In this document: positions 16,494-24,918 of the stretch, in pieces | How positions within the stretch are numbered: the first letter of the stretch is position 1 | How the letters are laid out: every line of letters starts with the position of its first letter | NCBI GenBank assembly: GCA_014240165.1 | Contig: JAAZXM010000038.1 | Span: 1-37,156, forward strand | Direction: 5' to 3' | Length of the DNA: 37,156 bases | Source of the DNA: Myxococcales bacterium | GTDB lineage: Bacteria; Myxococcota_A; UBA9160; UBA4427 | Translations under genes and position numbers: made by a program | The notes under the pieces: model-generated | What the model saw: the letters and a program-made list of their open reading frames with translations, nothing else | Database searches by the model: none | What the model was told of the DNA's origin: nothing

Positions 16494-17381
16494 TCAGGCG
16501 GGGCCGGCGGGTGCCTCTTCGCCCAGCACAGAGACCCGCTCGCCGCGCCGGCACTCGGGGTAATAATCCCAGACGGCATGGTGCTGGGTGCAGCGGTTGT
16601 CCCAGAGCGTCACCGTATCGGGCTCCCACTGCACCCGGCAATGAAGCCGCGGCGTCGTGGCGATATGGTCGAAGAGCAGGGCGAGCAGAGCGCGGCTTTC
16701 CCGGGGCGAGAGCCCCTTGATATGGCTCGTGAACCCGCTGTTGACGAAAAGGATGCGCTCGCCGGATTCCGGGTGAACGGTGATCACCGGATGCTCGGAT
16801 TGCGGGTAGCCGCCCTCGGGCGGCTTCGACTTGTAGGCGCCCACGTAGGGGAGGGCGCCGTCGTGCACCGCCGTGAGCCCCGACAAGAAATCCTTCATGG
16901 TGTCCGAGAGCAGTTCGAAGGCCAGGGCCATGTTGGCGAAGAGCGTGTCGCCGCCGCCACTCTCGGGGGTTTCGTGGATGTGCAGGATGGAGAATTTGGG
17001 CGGGATCGCATCGCAGGTCACATCCGAATGCCAGCCGTCGCCCGCGGTATAGGGCGATTCGGGGGTGGTGATCACGGGCAGGACCTCCGGGTCGTCACCT
17101 CGCAGCTTCATCTTGTGCATCGGGTGCGAGTGCAGCGTACCGAAGCGCCGGCCGAGTGCCTTGTGTTCTTCGCTGCTCAGCGCCTGGTCGCGCAAGACGA
17201 GCACCTTCCACTCGCGCCAGGCAGTTTCGAGATCCCGCAACTGGATCTCGTCCAGGGGCTTGGCGAGATCGAGTCCGCTGATCTCGGCCCCGATATGCGG
17301 CGTCAGGCTTTGCAGCTGGAAGCTCGCGTACTCGCGCTGCTTCGGCGCTGGCTCCGCATGCTTGTCGGTTTCTCCGAGCAC
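16494..17381 (-). CDS. TauD/TfdA-family 2-oxoglutarate- and Fe(II)-dependent dioxygenase
   Basis: A 295-residue enzyme of the taurine/2,4-D dioxygenase family, which hydroxylates a substrate while decarboxylating 2-oxoglutarate. Motifs: PHIGAEISGLDL near 28-39, the iron triad His118-x-Asp120 (GWHSDVT) with distal His267 (WDNRCTQHHAV), and the 2-oxoglutarate-binding Arg near 279 (RRGERVSVLG). A Gly-rich GGGDTLFANM loop follows HIHETPES as in the family. The GTG start is preceded by AAGGAG with 6-base spacing. Substrate unknown; in this genomic setting a sulfonate, carboxylic acid or carnitine-like amine are all possible. Confidence 0.92.
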   Translation of the reverse strand: MLGETDKHAEPAPKQREYASFQLQSLTPHIGAEISGLDLAKPLDEIQLRDLETAWREWKVLVLRDQALSSEEHKALGRRFGTLHSHPMHKMKLRGDDPEVLPVITTPESPYTAGDGWHSDVTCDAIPPKFSILHIHETPESGGGDTLFANMALAFELLSDTMKDFLSGLTAVHDGALPYVGAYKSKPPEGGYPQSEHPVITVHPESGERILFVNSGFTSHIKGLSPRESRALLALLFDHIATTPRLHCRVQWEPDTVTLWDNRCTQHHAVWDYYPECRRGERVSVLGEEAPAGPA

Positions 17382-17517
17382 GGTCGTCTCCTTGGAGGGC
17401 CCCCGGTGGCGCCCCTGGGGTTCGATTCTTCGAACTCCGGCTAGGCGCCCAGTATGCCACGAATCCGGGCCCAGCCGAAACCGGCCTGCGCCACGCCCCC
17501 CTGCCTGGCCCAGCGCG

Positions 17518-17820
17518 CTAGCCCAGTTCCCTCACTGCGCGCGCGGCCGCCTCGATGGCTGCCTGGAGCGAGGCCCCAGCCTCTGCATCTGCGTTGGCGA
17601 TGCTGATGCGCCCGAGTGGCTTTCGGCCGAGTTCATGGGGAGCCTGGCCCTCTTCCCACTCGGGATCGAAGAGTTGGGTGTAGGCGTATGTATAGCCATG
17701 CGACCATCGATTCACCGTGATTGCGGCGATATCGCGTTCGGCGTCGAAGCCGTTCGCGCCGAACATGGCGGTCAGTTGTTTCTTGACTCCTTCTTCGTAC
17801 TCGGCGTTTCTGCGCTGCAT
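17518..17820 (-). pseudogene. C-terminal fragment of an FAD-dependent amine-oxidase-like gene
   Basis: About 100 codons match the C-terminal end of flavin amine oxidoreductases: [39 protein letters not shown], and the FAD-contacting GRKPLGRISIANADAEAGASLQAAIEAA. The rest of the protein, including the dinucleotide-binding fold, is missing. Going upstream, recognisable sequence stops near 17806-17820 and runs straight into a truncated pstB on the other strand. The open frame continues to 17955 but that part is only antisense of pstB. No start or ribosome binding site of its own is evident, so it is a remnant. Confidence 0.75.
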
Positions 17821-18430
17821 CAACCGGATGAACGACGTGATTCCCGGTTGCAGGGTCGAGGGCGAACTCGAACTCGATGGCGAAGACATCTTCCGCGAAG
17901 GCCTCGACGTCGTAAATCTTCGCGCGAACGTGGGGATGGTTTTCCAGAAGCCCAATCCTTTTCCGAAGTCGATCTACGAAAACGTCGCCTACGGACCACG
18001 CATCCATGGCCTCGCAGATTCGAAGTCCGATCTCGACCAGATTGTGTTCGAAAGCCTCGAACGGGCGGGGCTGCTCGAAGAAGTCGAAGATCGACTCAGT
18101 GATTCGGGCACGAGCCTCTCCGGCGGGCAACAGCAGCGCCTCTGCATTGCACGAGCGATTGCGGTCGAGCCGGAAGTCATCTTGATGGACGAACCCTGCT
18201 CGGCCCTCGACCCCATCGCGACGGCTCGCATCGAAGCGTTGATCGAAGAGCTACGCCTTCAGTACACGATCATCATGGTGACCCACTCGATGCAACAGGC
18301 CGCCCGGGTTTCCCAGCGCACCGCGTTCTTCCATCTGGGAACCCTCGTTGAGCAAGGTGAGACCGAACGTATCTTCACGAACCCGCGTGAGACCCGCACC
18401 CAGGACTACATCTCGGGTCGCTTCGGTTGA
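17807..18430 (+). pseudogene. pstB: pstB fragment: phosphate ABC transporter ATPase lacking the P-loop
   Basis: From 17807 the frame reads [20 protein letters not shown], which in PstB directly follows the Walker A sequence GKST. The remaining 207 codons are well preserved: [19 protein letters not shown] (Q-loop), [14 protein letters not shown] (signature), [13 protein letters not shown] (Walker B), [11 protein letters not shown] (switch His) and [11 protein letters not shown] at the normal C-terminus. About 50 N-terminal residues including the ATP-binding lysine are absent; upstream in the same frame is only antisense of the amine-oxidase fragment. Neither pstA before it nor phoU after it is present. 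Without the P-loop the product could not bind ATP normally, so it is a remnant or an assembly artefact. Confidence 0.85.
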
Positions 18431-18587
18431 CCTGCCAAGCGCCACCTCCTGCTACGACCGCATCCCGCCACGGGGCGATTTCAAGGTGCGCGCGCCGCAG
18501 GGGCGCTGCTGCAGTCTCCCCGGCCCCTCACTCGGCGGGCCGTGGGCGCACGGGCACCTTCAGGACACCGGGGGGCGTTTTTCTGAG

Positions 18588-19018
18588 CTACGGCCAGCCC
18601 CCGCCGGCTGACTGATCGAAGGACCAGTCGTCTTCCAGTTCGGGCGGCTCGCTGGGGCGACCGGTCACCTTCGCCATGGGCGGCGTTCGAGTGGGGAGGT
18701 TCAGACGAGCGAGGATGCGCCGGGCGATGTCCGGATCTTCGATCGCCGCGATGAGACGCATCGTCGAGCCGCAACGCGGACACCGAAGCGCGTCGATCTC
18801 TCCGAAGCGCCCGCCCGCTCGCCCCATCTGTTTCGCGCCCGTCGTCGAAGCTCCGCGAAGAGTGAGCGCGTGAAGGCGCGCAGCAGATCGCTCGTCAGCT
18901 TCGAGTCGTACGCGCAGCGATAACGGAGCGGGTAGGGGAGCGTCAGTACCCACCGCCGGATTGGGACCTCGGTCAACACGCGGTCGACGAGTTGGGCCGC
19001 CGCGTCGGCCCTATTTCT
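18588..19018 (-). mobile_element. Decayed IS91-type transposase remnant with internal deletion
   Basis: Two pieces of an IS91-family (Y2 rolling-circle) transposase lie in different frames. The upstream piece (19018 to about 18840) reads AAAQLVDRVLTEVPIRRWVL, PYPLRYRCAYDSKL and LLRAFTRSLFAELRRRA, the family's segment after the zinc-binding domain. The downstream piece (about 18850-18588) reads FGEIDALRCPRCGSTMRL, IAAIEDPDIARRILARL and NLPTRTPP, its C-terminal zinc motif and tail. The catalytic middle with the two tyrosines, some 250-300 residues, is missing, and so is the N-terminal zinc domain: the frame is closed by a stop at 19019-19021. It cannot be functional. Confidence 0.75.
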
Positions 19019-19101
19019 TCATGTTGCCTGGCGGGATCCGATTTCTTAGGGTTGGAAGCTTGCGGGCTCGCTTGTTGGGCTCGCCACGGATAGGGAGCCC
19101 C

Positions 19102-19995
19102 ATGCCGAAAGCCATTCACGCCGGAATCGAACTCGAATACGACCAATTTGGCCCGGATAGCGGCCAACCCCTTTTGCTCATCATGGGCCTCGGCGCCCAG
19201 ATGGTGCTCTGGGACGAGGGCTTCTGCGAAAAGCTGGCCGAGGCGGGCCACCGGGTGATTCGTTTCGACAACCGGGATATCGGGCTCTCCACCTGGCTCG
19301 ACGACCTGGGGGTTCCCGACATCCCGGGGCTCATGGCCGCCGCCGCCAGCGGCAAGTCGGTTGAAGTGCCCTATACACTGGACGATATGGCGGACGATGC
19401 GGTGGCGGTGCTGGATACCCTGGGGATCGACGCCGCGCATATCTGCGGCGCTTCCATGGGCGGGATGATCGCCCAAGCCCTGGCCATCCGGCATCCCGGG
19501 CGCGTCCGCAGCCTTACGTCCATCATGTCCACCACGGGAAACCCCGAGGTTCCCCCGGCCCAGCCCGAGGCCATGGCGATCCTCATGGAGCCCATGCCCG
19601 AGGATCGCGACGCGGTGATCGAACGATCGATCGAAGCCGACCGCGTGATCGGCTCCCCCGCCTACCCGGGCGACCCGGCGCTCTTGCGCGAGCGCGCCGC
19701 ACGGCTCTACGACCGCGCCTTTCACCCGGTGGGGAGCGCGCGGCAGATGGCCGCGATTTTTACCCATGGCAACCGAGCCCCGGCCCTCGAGCAGATCGAC
19801 GTGCCCGCCCTGGTGATCCATGGGAAGGCCGATGCCCTGGTCCCGGTGGAGGGCGGCATCGATACCCACGAGGCCATCCCGGGCTCGGAACTCCTGCTCA
19901 TCGAGGGCATGGGGCATAACATGCCGCCGGAACTCTGGGACGAGATCGTCCAGGCGATTTCGGGCTTGACGGGAAGGGCCGCGGGCAGCCAGTGA
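19102..19995 (+). CDS. Alpha/beta-fold hydrolase
   Basis: A 297-residue soluble alpha/beta hydrolase. Features: LLLIMGLGAQMVLWDEGFCEKL (oxyanion-loop region, about 29-50), VIRFDNRDIGLST, the nucleophile elbow GASMGG with Ser118, LVIHGKADALVP with the acid residue, and IEGMGHNMP with the catalytic His near the C-terminus. This set is typical of esterases and of the aclacinomycin-methylesterase-like group, which gives little substrate information. The ATG at 19102 has AGGGAG upstream; the frame before it overlaps the transposase remnant and is not part of the gene. A VOC protein gene follows by 79 bases on the same strand. Confidence 0.92.
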   Translation: MPKAIHAGIELEYDQFGPDSGQPLLLIMGLGAQMVLWDEGFCEKLAEAGHRVIRFDNRDIGLSTWLDDLGVPDIPGLMAAAASGKSVEVPYTLDDMADDAVAVLDTLGIDAAHICGASMGGMIAQALAIRHPGRVRSLTSIMSTTGNPEVPPAQPEAMAILMEPMPEDRDAVIERSIEADRVIGSPAYPGDPALLRERAARLYDRAFHPVGSARQMAAIFTHGNRAPALEQIDVPALVIHGKADALVPVEGGIDTHEAIPGSELLLIEGMGHNMPPELWDEIVQAISGLTGRAAGSQ

Positions 19996-20074
19996 TGTGT
20001 CCGGGGCGGGGCGAGGCGCCCTCCCGGGAGAGAACCGAAACCCGGCGAAAGCCGCGCAACGAGGAGAACCGAAG

Positions 20075-20443
20075 ATGATTGGATACGTGACCATCGGAAC
20101 CACCGACATGGAGAAATCCAAGGCGTTCTGGCTCGAATTGCTCGAACCCCTGGGCGCGAAGCTGTTGATGGATATCGGGCGCATCGCGTTCGTGGGCGAG
20201 GGCATGGACAAGCCGATCCTGGCGCTCTGCACCCCCTACGACGAGAACACCCCAGATCACGGCAACGGCAATATGCTGGCCTTCCCGGCGGGTTCGCGCG
20301 AGAAGGTCGACGAACTCCACGCCCGGGCCATGGGCCTGGGGGCCAGCGACGAAGGCGCCCCGGGAGAGCGCATGCCCGGCTTCTACGGCGGGTATTTCAG
20401 GGATCTCGACGGCAACAAGGCCGTCTTCTACCAGATGGGCTGA
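20075..20443 (+). CDS. VOC-family (glyoxalase/dioxygenase-fold) protein
   Basis: A 122-residue single VOC unit with two beta-alpha-beta-beta-beta modules: IGYVTIGTTDMEKSKAFWLELLEPLGAKL at the start, and GGYFRDLDGNKAVFYQM at the end, the usual DPDGN-type metal-loop region. The family includes glyoxalase I, fosfomycin-resistance proteins and extradiol dioxygenases; single short units like this are usually of unknown function. The ATG is preceded by GAGGAG with 8-base spacing. It sits between an alpha/beta hydrolase and a Rieske oxygenase on the same strand with short gaps, so a shared catabolic role is plausible. Confidence 0.88.
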   Translation: MIGYVTIGTTDMEKSKAFWLELLEPLGAKLLMDIGRIAFVGEGMDKPILALCTPYDENTPDHGNGNMLAFPAGSREKVDELHARAMGLGASDEGAPGERMPGFYGGYFRDLDGNKAVFYQMG

Positions 20444-20521
20444 TTCGAGGTTGCGTTTCTGGGAGGGGTGGGCCCAGGCCTGCCCCTCCACCGCGCGGGA
20501 TCCTGCCTAGGAGCACTGCGA

Positions 20522-21475
20522 ATGATTCCCAACCAGTGGTACGCCGTGCTCGAGGGGCGAAAACTGCGCCATAAGCCCGCCGGGCTCGCGCGGTTGGGAA
20601 AGCAGATTGTTCTCTGGCGCGACGCCGAGGGCCAGGCCCGGGCTGCGCTGGATCGCTGCCCCCATCGGGGCGCCCAGCCGAGCCAGGGCAAGGTCGTCGA
20701 CGGGGATCTCCAATGTCCCTGGCATGGCTTTCGCTTCGGGACCGATGGCGTCTGTACCCGCATGCCCTGCGAGGGAAGCGACGCGCGCATTCCCCGCGGC
20801 ATGGAACTCCAGATGCTGCCGGCCCGGGAAGCCCACGGCCTGGTCTGGGTCTTTCATGGCCCGGGCGATCCGGCCGGGACTCCGATCCATTGGTTCGACG
20901 AGTTCGCGGACGGTGTTCGCGGCACCGCGGGGACGAGCTTTGATTGGCCCTTCAATTACGTGCGCACCCTCGAGAGCAATTTCGATGTTCATCACTTTCC
21001 CTTCGTGCACGGTGGCGGGCGAGTCTCGGGCGAGCGGGTGGATATCAACGAGTTCACCGAAGAAGAGAGCCATATCCGGTTTCGGGGCCAACTCCGCCAT
21101 GAGGACAAAGAGGAAGGCCTTGCCTTCCGCATCGAGTACAAGCCCCCGGCCCAGACCCTGCTCGAGTTTCCCGGTTTTGTCTTCGTGGTGGCCGACTGTC
21201 CGGTGGACGATGGGAACACCTGGCGCTACGCGCGTTATCTCCAGACGTTGACTCGTATCCCCGGCGTTTCGAGTCTCCTGAGTTGGTTCGCCGTGCAGGT
21301 GGATCTGCGCCTTTTTCAGAACCGGCAGGATGGTTGGGTCATGTCCACCCAGCATCCCAATCGCCCGGATGGCGCAATCGAACACCTGGTGGCCGCCGAC
21401 GCGGGGACCGCCGCGTTCAAGAACCTGCGCCAGCGTCTCATCCGCGAGGCCGAGGGGTCTGTAGAGGGTTCGTAG
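20522..21475 (+). CDS. Rieske non-heme iron oxygenase, alpha-subunit-like
   Basis: A 317-residue Rieske oxygenase. The [2Fe-2S] site is CPHRG (Cys46, His48) and CPWHG (Cys65, His68), spaced C-x-H-x16-C-x2-H. The catalytic domain has a mononuclear iron site NFDVHHFPFVH, giving Asp155, His158 and His163 in D-x2-H-x4-H order. Such enzymes (vanillate demethylase, carnitine or ring hydroxylase types) hydroxylate or demethylate with electrons from a separate reductase; no reductase gene is in the window. The ATG has AGGAG 8 bases upstream. It ends 11 bases before the convergent MOSC gene. The substrate is unknown; nearby amine-type flavoproteins make an N-demethylating or carnitine-like role worth considering. 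Confidence 0.92.
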   Translation: MIPNQWYAVLEGRKLRHKPAGLARLGKQIVLWRDAEGQARAALDRCPHRGAQPSQGKVVDGDLQCPWHGFRFGTDGVCTRMPCEGSDARIPRGMELQMLPAREAHGLVWVFHGPGDPAGTPIHWFDEFADGVRGTAGTSFDWPFNYVRTLESNFDVHHFPFVHGGGRVSGERVDINEFTEEESHIRFRGQLRHEDKEEGLAFRIEYKPPAQTLLEFPGFVFVVADCPVDDGNTWRYARYLQTLTRIPGVSSLLSWFAVQVDLRLFQNRQDGWVMSTQHPNRPDGAIEHLVAADAGTAAFKNLRQRLIREAEGSVEGS

Positions 21476-21486
21476 CAGGACCCGGA

Positions 21487-22065
21487 TCAGGGTCGCGAGA
21501 GCACCTCGATGGCGGCGCCCACGTGGACGTCGCCGGGCTCCACGACCCGCCAGTAGATGCCCCGGCGGTTCTCGGGCCGGGTGGCGGGGTCCTGCACAAA
21601 GCGCAGGGCGTCCTGGCCGAAGCGTCCCTTGAATTTCAGGCAGCCATTATGGGGTTCGGGGGTCACCTCGACTTGAGCCTCGCCCACCTTGAGCAGGGTT
21701 CCCGGAGGCAGGCTCGCGGCTGTCAGGTCGAGGTCGACGAAAAGATTGTCGCCGGAATGCGTGACGGGCTGCCCGCCTGCCATGAGTTCAGCGATGTCCA
21801 TGCGGATGACCGCCATCTGGGCGTCGGGCTTGCGCGGCGGCCGGCGGTTCCAGCCGTCTCCCGGAACGCCTTCCTCGAGGGTCAGGCGCGTGGCTTCCGG
21901 GGTTTCCCGCGAGCCGTCGGGCAAGCGGCGGACGATGAGTTTGAGCGTTCCCGAATCCCGGGGCGCTGCCGGAAGGGCTTCGAGGCCCGCGTTGAGTTCG
22001 TCCATGGAGAGGTGCTTGGAGGCATCACCTTCGGGCCCGTAGGCTTCCGTTTGCAGTTCGCTCAT
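21487..22065 (-). CDS. MOSC-domain protein
   Basis: A 192-residue protein with a MOSC fold (residues about 35-190), the C-terminal sulfur-carrier domain of molybdenum cofactor sulfurase. Seen: GVPGDGW, MAVIRMDIAELM, GDNLFVDLDLTAASLPPGTLLKVG, and the conserved Cys in PHNGCLKFKGRFG, then RRGIYWRVVEPGDVHVG. Stand-alone MOSC proteins are thought to move sulfur or bind molybdenum cofactor and include the mARC/YiiM-type reductases of N-hydroxylated compounds. The ATG start has GGAAGG upstream. It is divergent from the frameshifted flavoprotein gene and convergent with the Rieske gene. No molybdoenzyme lies nearby, so its partner is unknown. Confidence 0.88.
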   Translation of the reverse strand: MSELQTEAYGPEGDASKHLSMDELNAGLEALPAAPRDSGTLKLIVRRLPDGSRETPEATRLTLEEGVPGDGWNRRPPRKPDAQMAVIRMDIAELMAGGQPVTHSGDNLFVDLDLTAASLPPGTLLKVGEAQVEVTPEPHNGCLKFKGRFGQDALRFVQDPATRPENRRGIYWRVVEPGDVHVGAAIEVLSRP

Positions 22066-22267
22066 GGCTTTCCTTCCGTTGAATGCCTCGGGCGCGCTGA
22101 CGGGGCTGAAGGTGTCCTCGGGGCGGCCCTTTGGGCGTCTGAAGGACCTCGCAGTATAGGGCAGGTTCTGGATTTTCTGCCCCGGAAGGCCGGGTGGGCA
22201 CGGGTGGTCTCGCTGCTCTAGATTCGTCGGCCAGCCACGTTTGATGCCAAATTAGGAGGCGCCCCGC

Positions 22268-24866
22268 ATGAGCGATCCCAACTTTCCGCAAACCGCCGAT
22301 GCGGTGATCGTCGGGGTTGGCGGGATCGTGGGCGCTTCCCTGGCGCATTTCCTTGCCGAACTCGGCATGACGAATATCGTCGGTCTCGAGAAGGCCGGTT
22401 CGGTTCCCTCGGATATCGGGTCGACCTCCCACGCCTCGGATTTCATCTTCAATACCGGCCACGACAAGCTCAGCAACTGGACCACGGCCTATAGCCGCAA
22501 GTTCTACCAGGAAAGGGGCTGCTTCCTCGAGCGGGGCGGGTTGGAGATCTGCCGGGTGGGGGACGACGAGCGCTGGCAGGAACTCAAGCGCAAGGTGGCC
22601 TCGGGCAAGGCCTTCGGCACCCAGGCACGCCTCATTTCGGCGGCGGAAGCCAAGGAGAAATTTCCCCTGCTCGACGAATCGTCGATCTGCGGGGCCATGT
22701 GGGATCCCCAGGCGGGGCTCGTGGTGCCGCGTTCGTTGGACGTTGTCCTTCAGATGGTGAGCGAAGCCGAGGCCAGTGGGGGCGCTGCGTACGTTCACCC
22801 ATACCCCGGCCACGGGTTTCGAGATCGAGGACGGCCGGATCCGGGGCGTGCACACCGACAAGGGCACCGTTCGCGCGCCCCTGGTGATCATCACGTCGGG
22901 CATCTGGGGCCCGGCGGTGGCGGGCATGGCCGACGTGCCCGTGCCCCTCTGGCCCGTCGAGCACCCGCTGCTCTTCTTCGGACCCCTCGACGAGATCCAG
23001 GGCACGAAGGAGTTCCTCGTCCACCCCCTCATGCGCGACCAGGGCAACTCGGCCTACGTGCGCGATACCGGGCGCTCCGAGGGGGGCATGCTCGAGTGGG
23101 GGTATTACGAAGAGAAGAACCCGCGCATGGTCGACGCCGAGGACATTGGCGATCCCAGCAAGGTCAAGACCTCGCCTTCGATGCACCACCTTTCCCTTGA
23201 CGAAATCGCGGAGCCCCTGGCCCGGGCCAGCGAGACGGTGCCGCTCTTCGAGGATCTCGGCTGGGACGAGCGTACTTCGTTCAACGGCCTGCTCTCGGTG
23301 ACGGTGGACGGCGGCTCCCTGGTGGGGGAGAGCCCCGAGGTGCGCGGCCTCTGGCTCTGCGAGGCGGTGTGGGTAAAGGACGGGCCGGGGGTGGCGAGGC
23401 TCTGTGCCGAATGGATCGTGGAGGGCACGCCCCAGATGGATCCCCACGCCATGGACATCAACCGCTTCTATCCCTTCCAGAAGGAGCGCGACTACATCCG
23501 GGGCCGCTGCTACGAGAACGCCCAGAAGATCTACAACCCGCCGGTGCATCCCCGGGAGCCCTGGGCCACCGGGCGGGATGTCTTTCATAGCCCTTTCTAC
23601 GCCCGGGAAAAGGAACTCGGCGGCTTCTTCGACAACGAGATCGGCGGCTGGGAGCGCGCCTACGCGTACGCGTCCAACGAGCAGAAACTGGCCGACTATA
23701 TAAAGAAGGTGCCCGTGCGCGAGCACGAGTGGGATCGCCGGCACGTCCCCTACGAGATCGCCAACGCCGAGCACCTGGCCATGAGCGACAGCGCCGGCAT
23801 GATCAACCTCTCGCATTTCGCGATTTTCGATCTCGAGGGGCCGGATGCCGAGGCGTTGCTCGAAATGCTCTCGGTGGCGCGCATCGGGGGCGCGGCCAGG
23901 GAAGGCCGGGTCGTCTACACGAACTTCCTCGATCCGGCGGGGGGCGTGCACGCCGACCTCACCATCTGTCCTCTCGGCGGTCAGCGTTTCCGGGTGATCA
24001 CGGGCGGGGCCGACGGGAACCGGGATTTCATTGGCATCCGCAACCATCGCGATGATCATGGCCTGGATGCCGATATCCGCCTGCGCACCCACGACCTGGC
24101 CACCCTGGGGCTGTGGGGGCCCGAGGCCCGGCAGGTGCTCGGCCGCTTCGCCGATGGCGACGCGATCTCGGACGCGAACTTTCCCTTTGGCGCGGCGCGG
24201 CGCGTCGAACTTTCCTTGCCCGGGGGCGTCAAGGTGCCCGTCTGGGCCCTGCGCATTTCCTACGTGGGCGAACTCGGCTGGGAACTCTATCTCGACAACG
24301 ACCCGGGCGCGGGGCTTCCGCTCTTCGATGCCCTGCTCGAGGCCGCCGTGGTGCCCGTGGGCATCGAGACCTACGCGAGCAGCCGACGCCTGGAGAAATC
24401 GTTCCGGGTCCAGGGCATCGACCTCGAGACCGAGTACGACGCTTATGAATCCGCCATGGCGCGCCCAGCTATAAAGAAGCAAGACTTCATCGGCAAGGCG
24501 GCCTACCTCGACCAGCGCGGGCGCGAGCCTGCGGCCCTGCTCTGCACCCTCAGCCTCGATACCCTGCGCGTGGCCGGCGAGATGGACCGCTACCCGGTGG
24601 GCATCGCGCCGATCCTCGACCCCAAAACCGGCGAGACCCTGGTGGATGCCCGGGGCCGGCGCTCGTACACCACCAGCACCTCGTATTGCCCGTCGCTGGG
24701 CCAGCACCTGGTGATGGGCTACCTGCCCGCCGAGCGCGCCCGGGTGGGGGAGCAACTCCTGGTGGAATACTTCGACGAGGGCGGCGACGGTCAATATCCG
24801 GTGACGGTGCGGGTGGCCGGCAGAGGCTCGCTCTACGATCCCGAAAGCCAGCGAGTGCGGGGCTGA
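22268..24866 (+). CDS. Dimethylglycine/sarcosine dehydrogenase-like flavoprotein with GcvT domain, frameshifted
   Basis: Two overlapping frames (22268-23200 and 22776-24866) together make one 865-residue protein. Order: FAD-binding DAO domain (VIVGVGGIVGASLAHFLAELG, residues 13-33; GSTSHAS with His55 where dimethylglycine dehydrogenase binds FAD covalently), an FAO-type middle segment, and a C-terminal aminomethyltransferase (GcvT) folate domain (LSHFAIFDLEGPDAEALLE; ISYVGELGWELYL; GIETYASSRRLEKSFR). The frame shift is at the five-G run 22778-22782: with four Gs the frame becomes SGALRTFTHTPATGFEIEDG and continues perfectly. The family oxidatively demethylates N-methyl amines and passes C1 units to tetrahydrofolate. 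ATG with AGGAGG 8 bases upstream. A homopolymer read error is the likeliest cause; a real mutation would inactivate the gene. Confidence 0.88.
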
Positions 24867-24918
24867 GGGCCAGGATTGAAAGCCGGCCGGCCCGAACGGG
24901 GAGCCGCCTCCGCCCGGG

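Noticed and set aside
18961..19101. Longer start for the alpha/beta hydrolase reaching into the transposase remnant
   Set aside because: The added residues are not hydrolase-like, and the ATG at 19102 has a ribosome binding site and begins the family fold.
18973..20232. A 419-codon minus-strand frame opposite the alpha/beta hydrolase
   Set aside because: The sense gene has a full hydrolase motif set; the antisense protein is low-complexity and unlike any family.
22632..24794. A 720-codon open frame antisense to the flavoprotein gene
   Set aside because: High GC with G/C-biased third positions leaves long open antisense frames. It has no ribosome binding site, no family motifs, and the sense strand has clear conserved domains.
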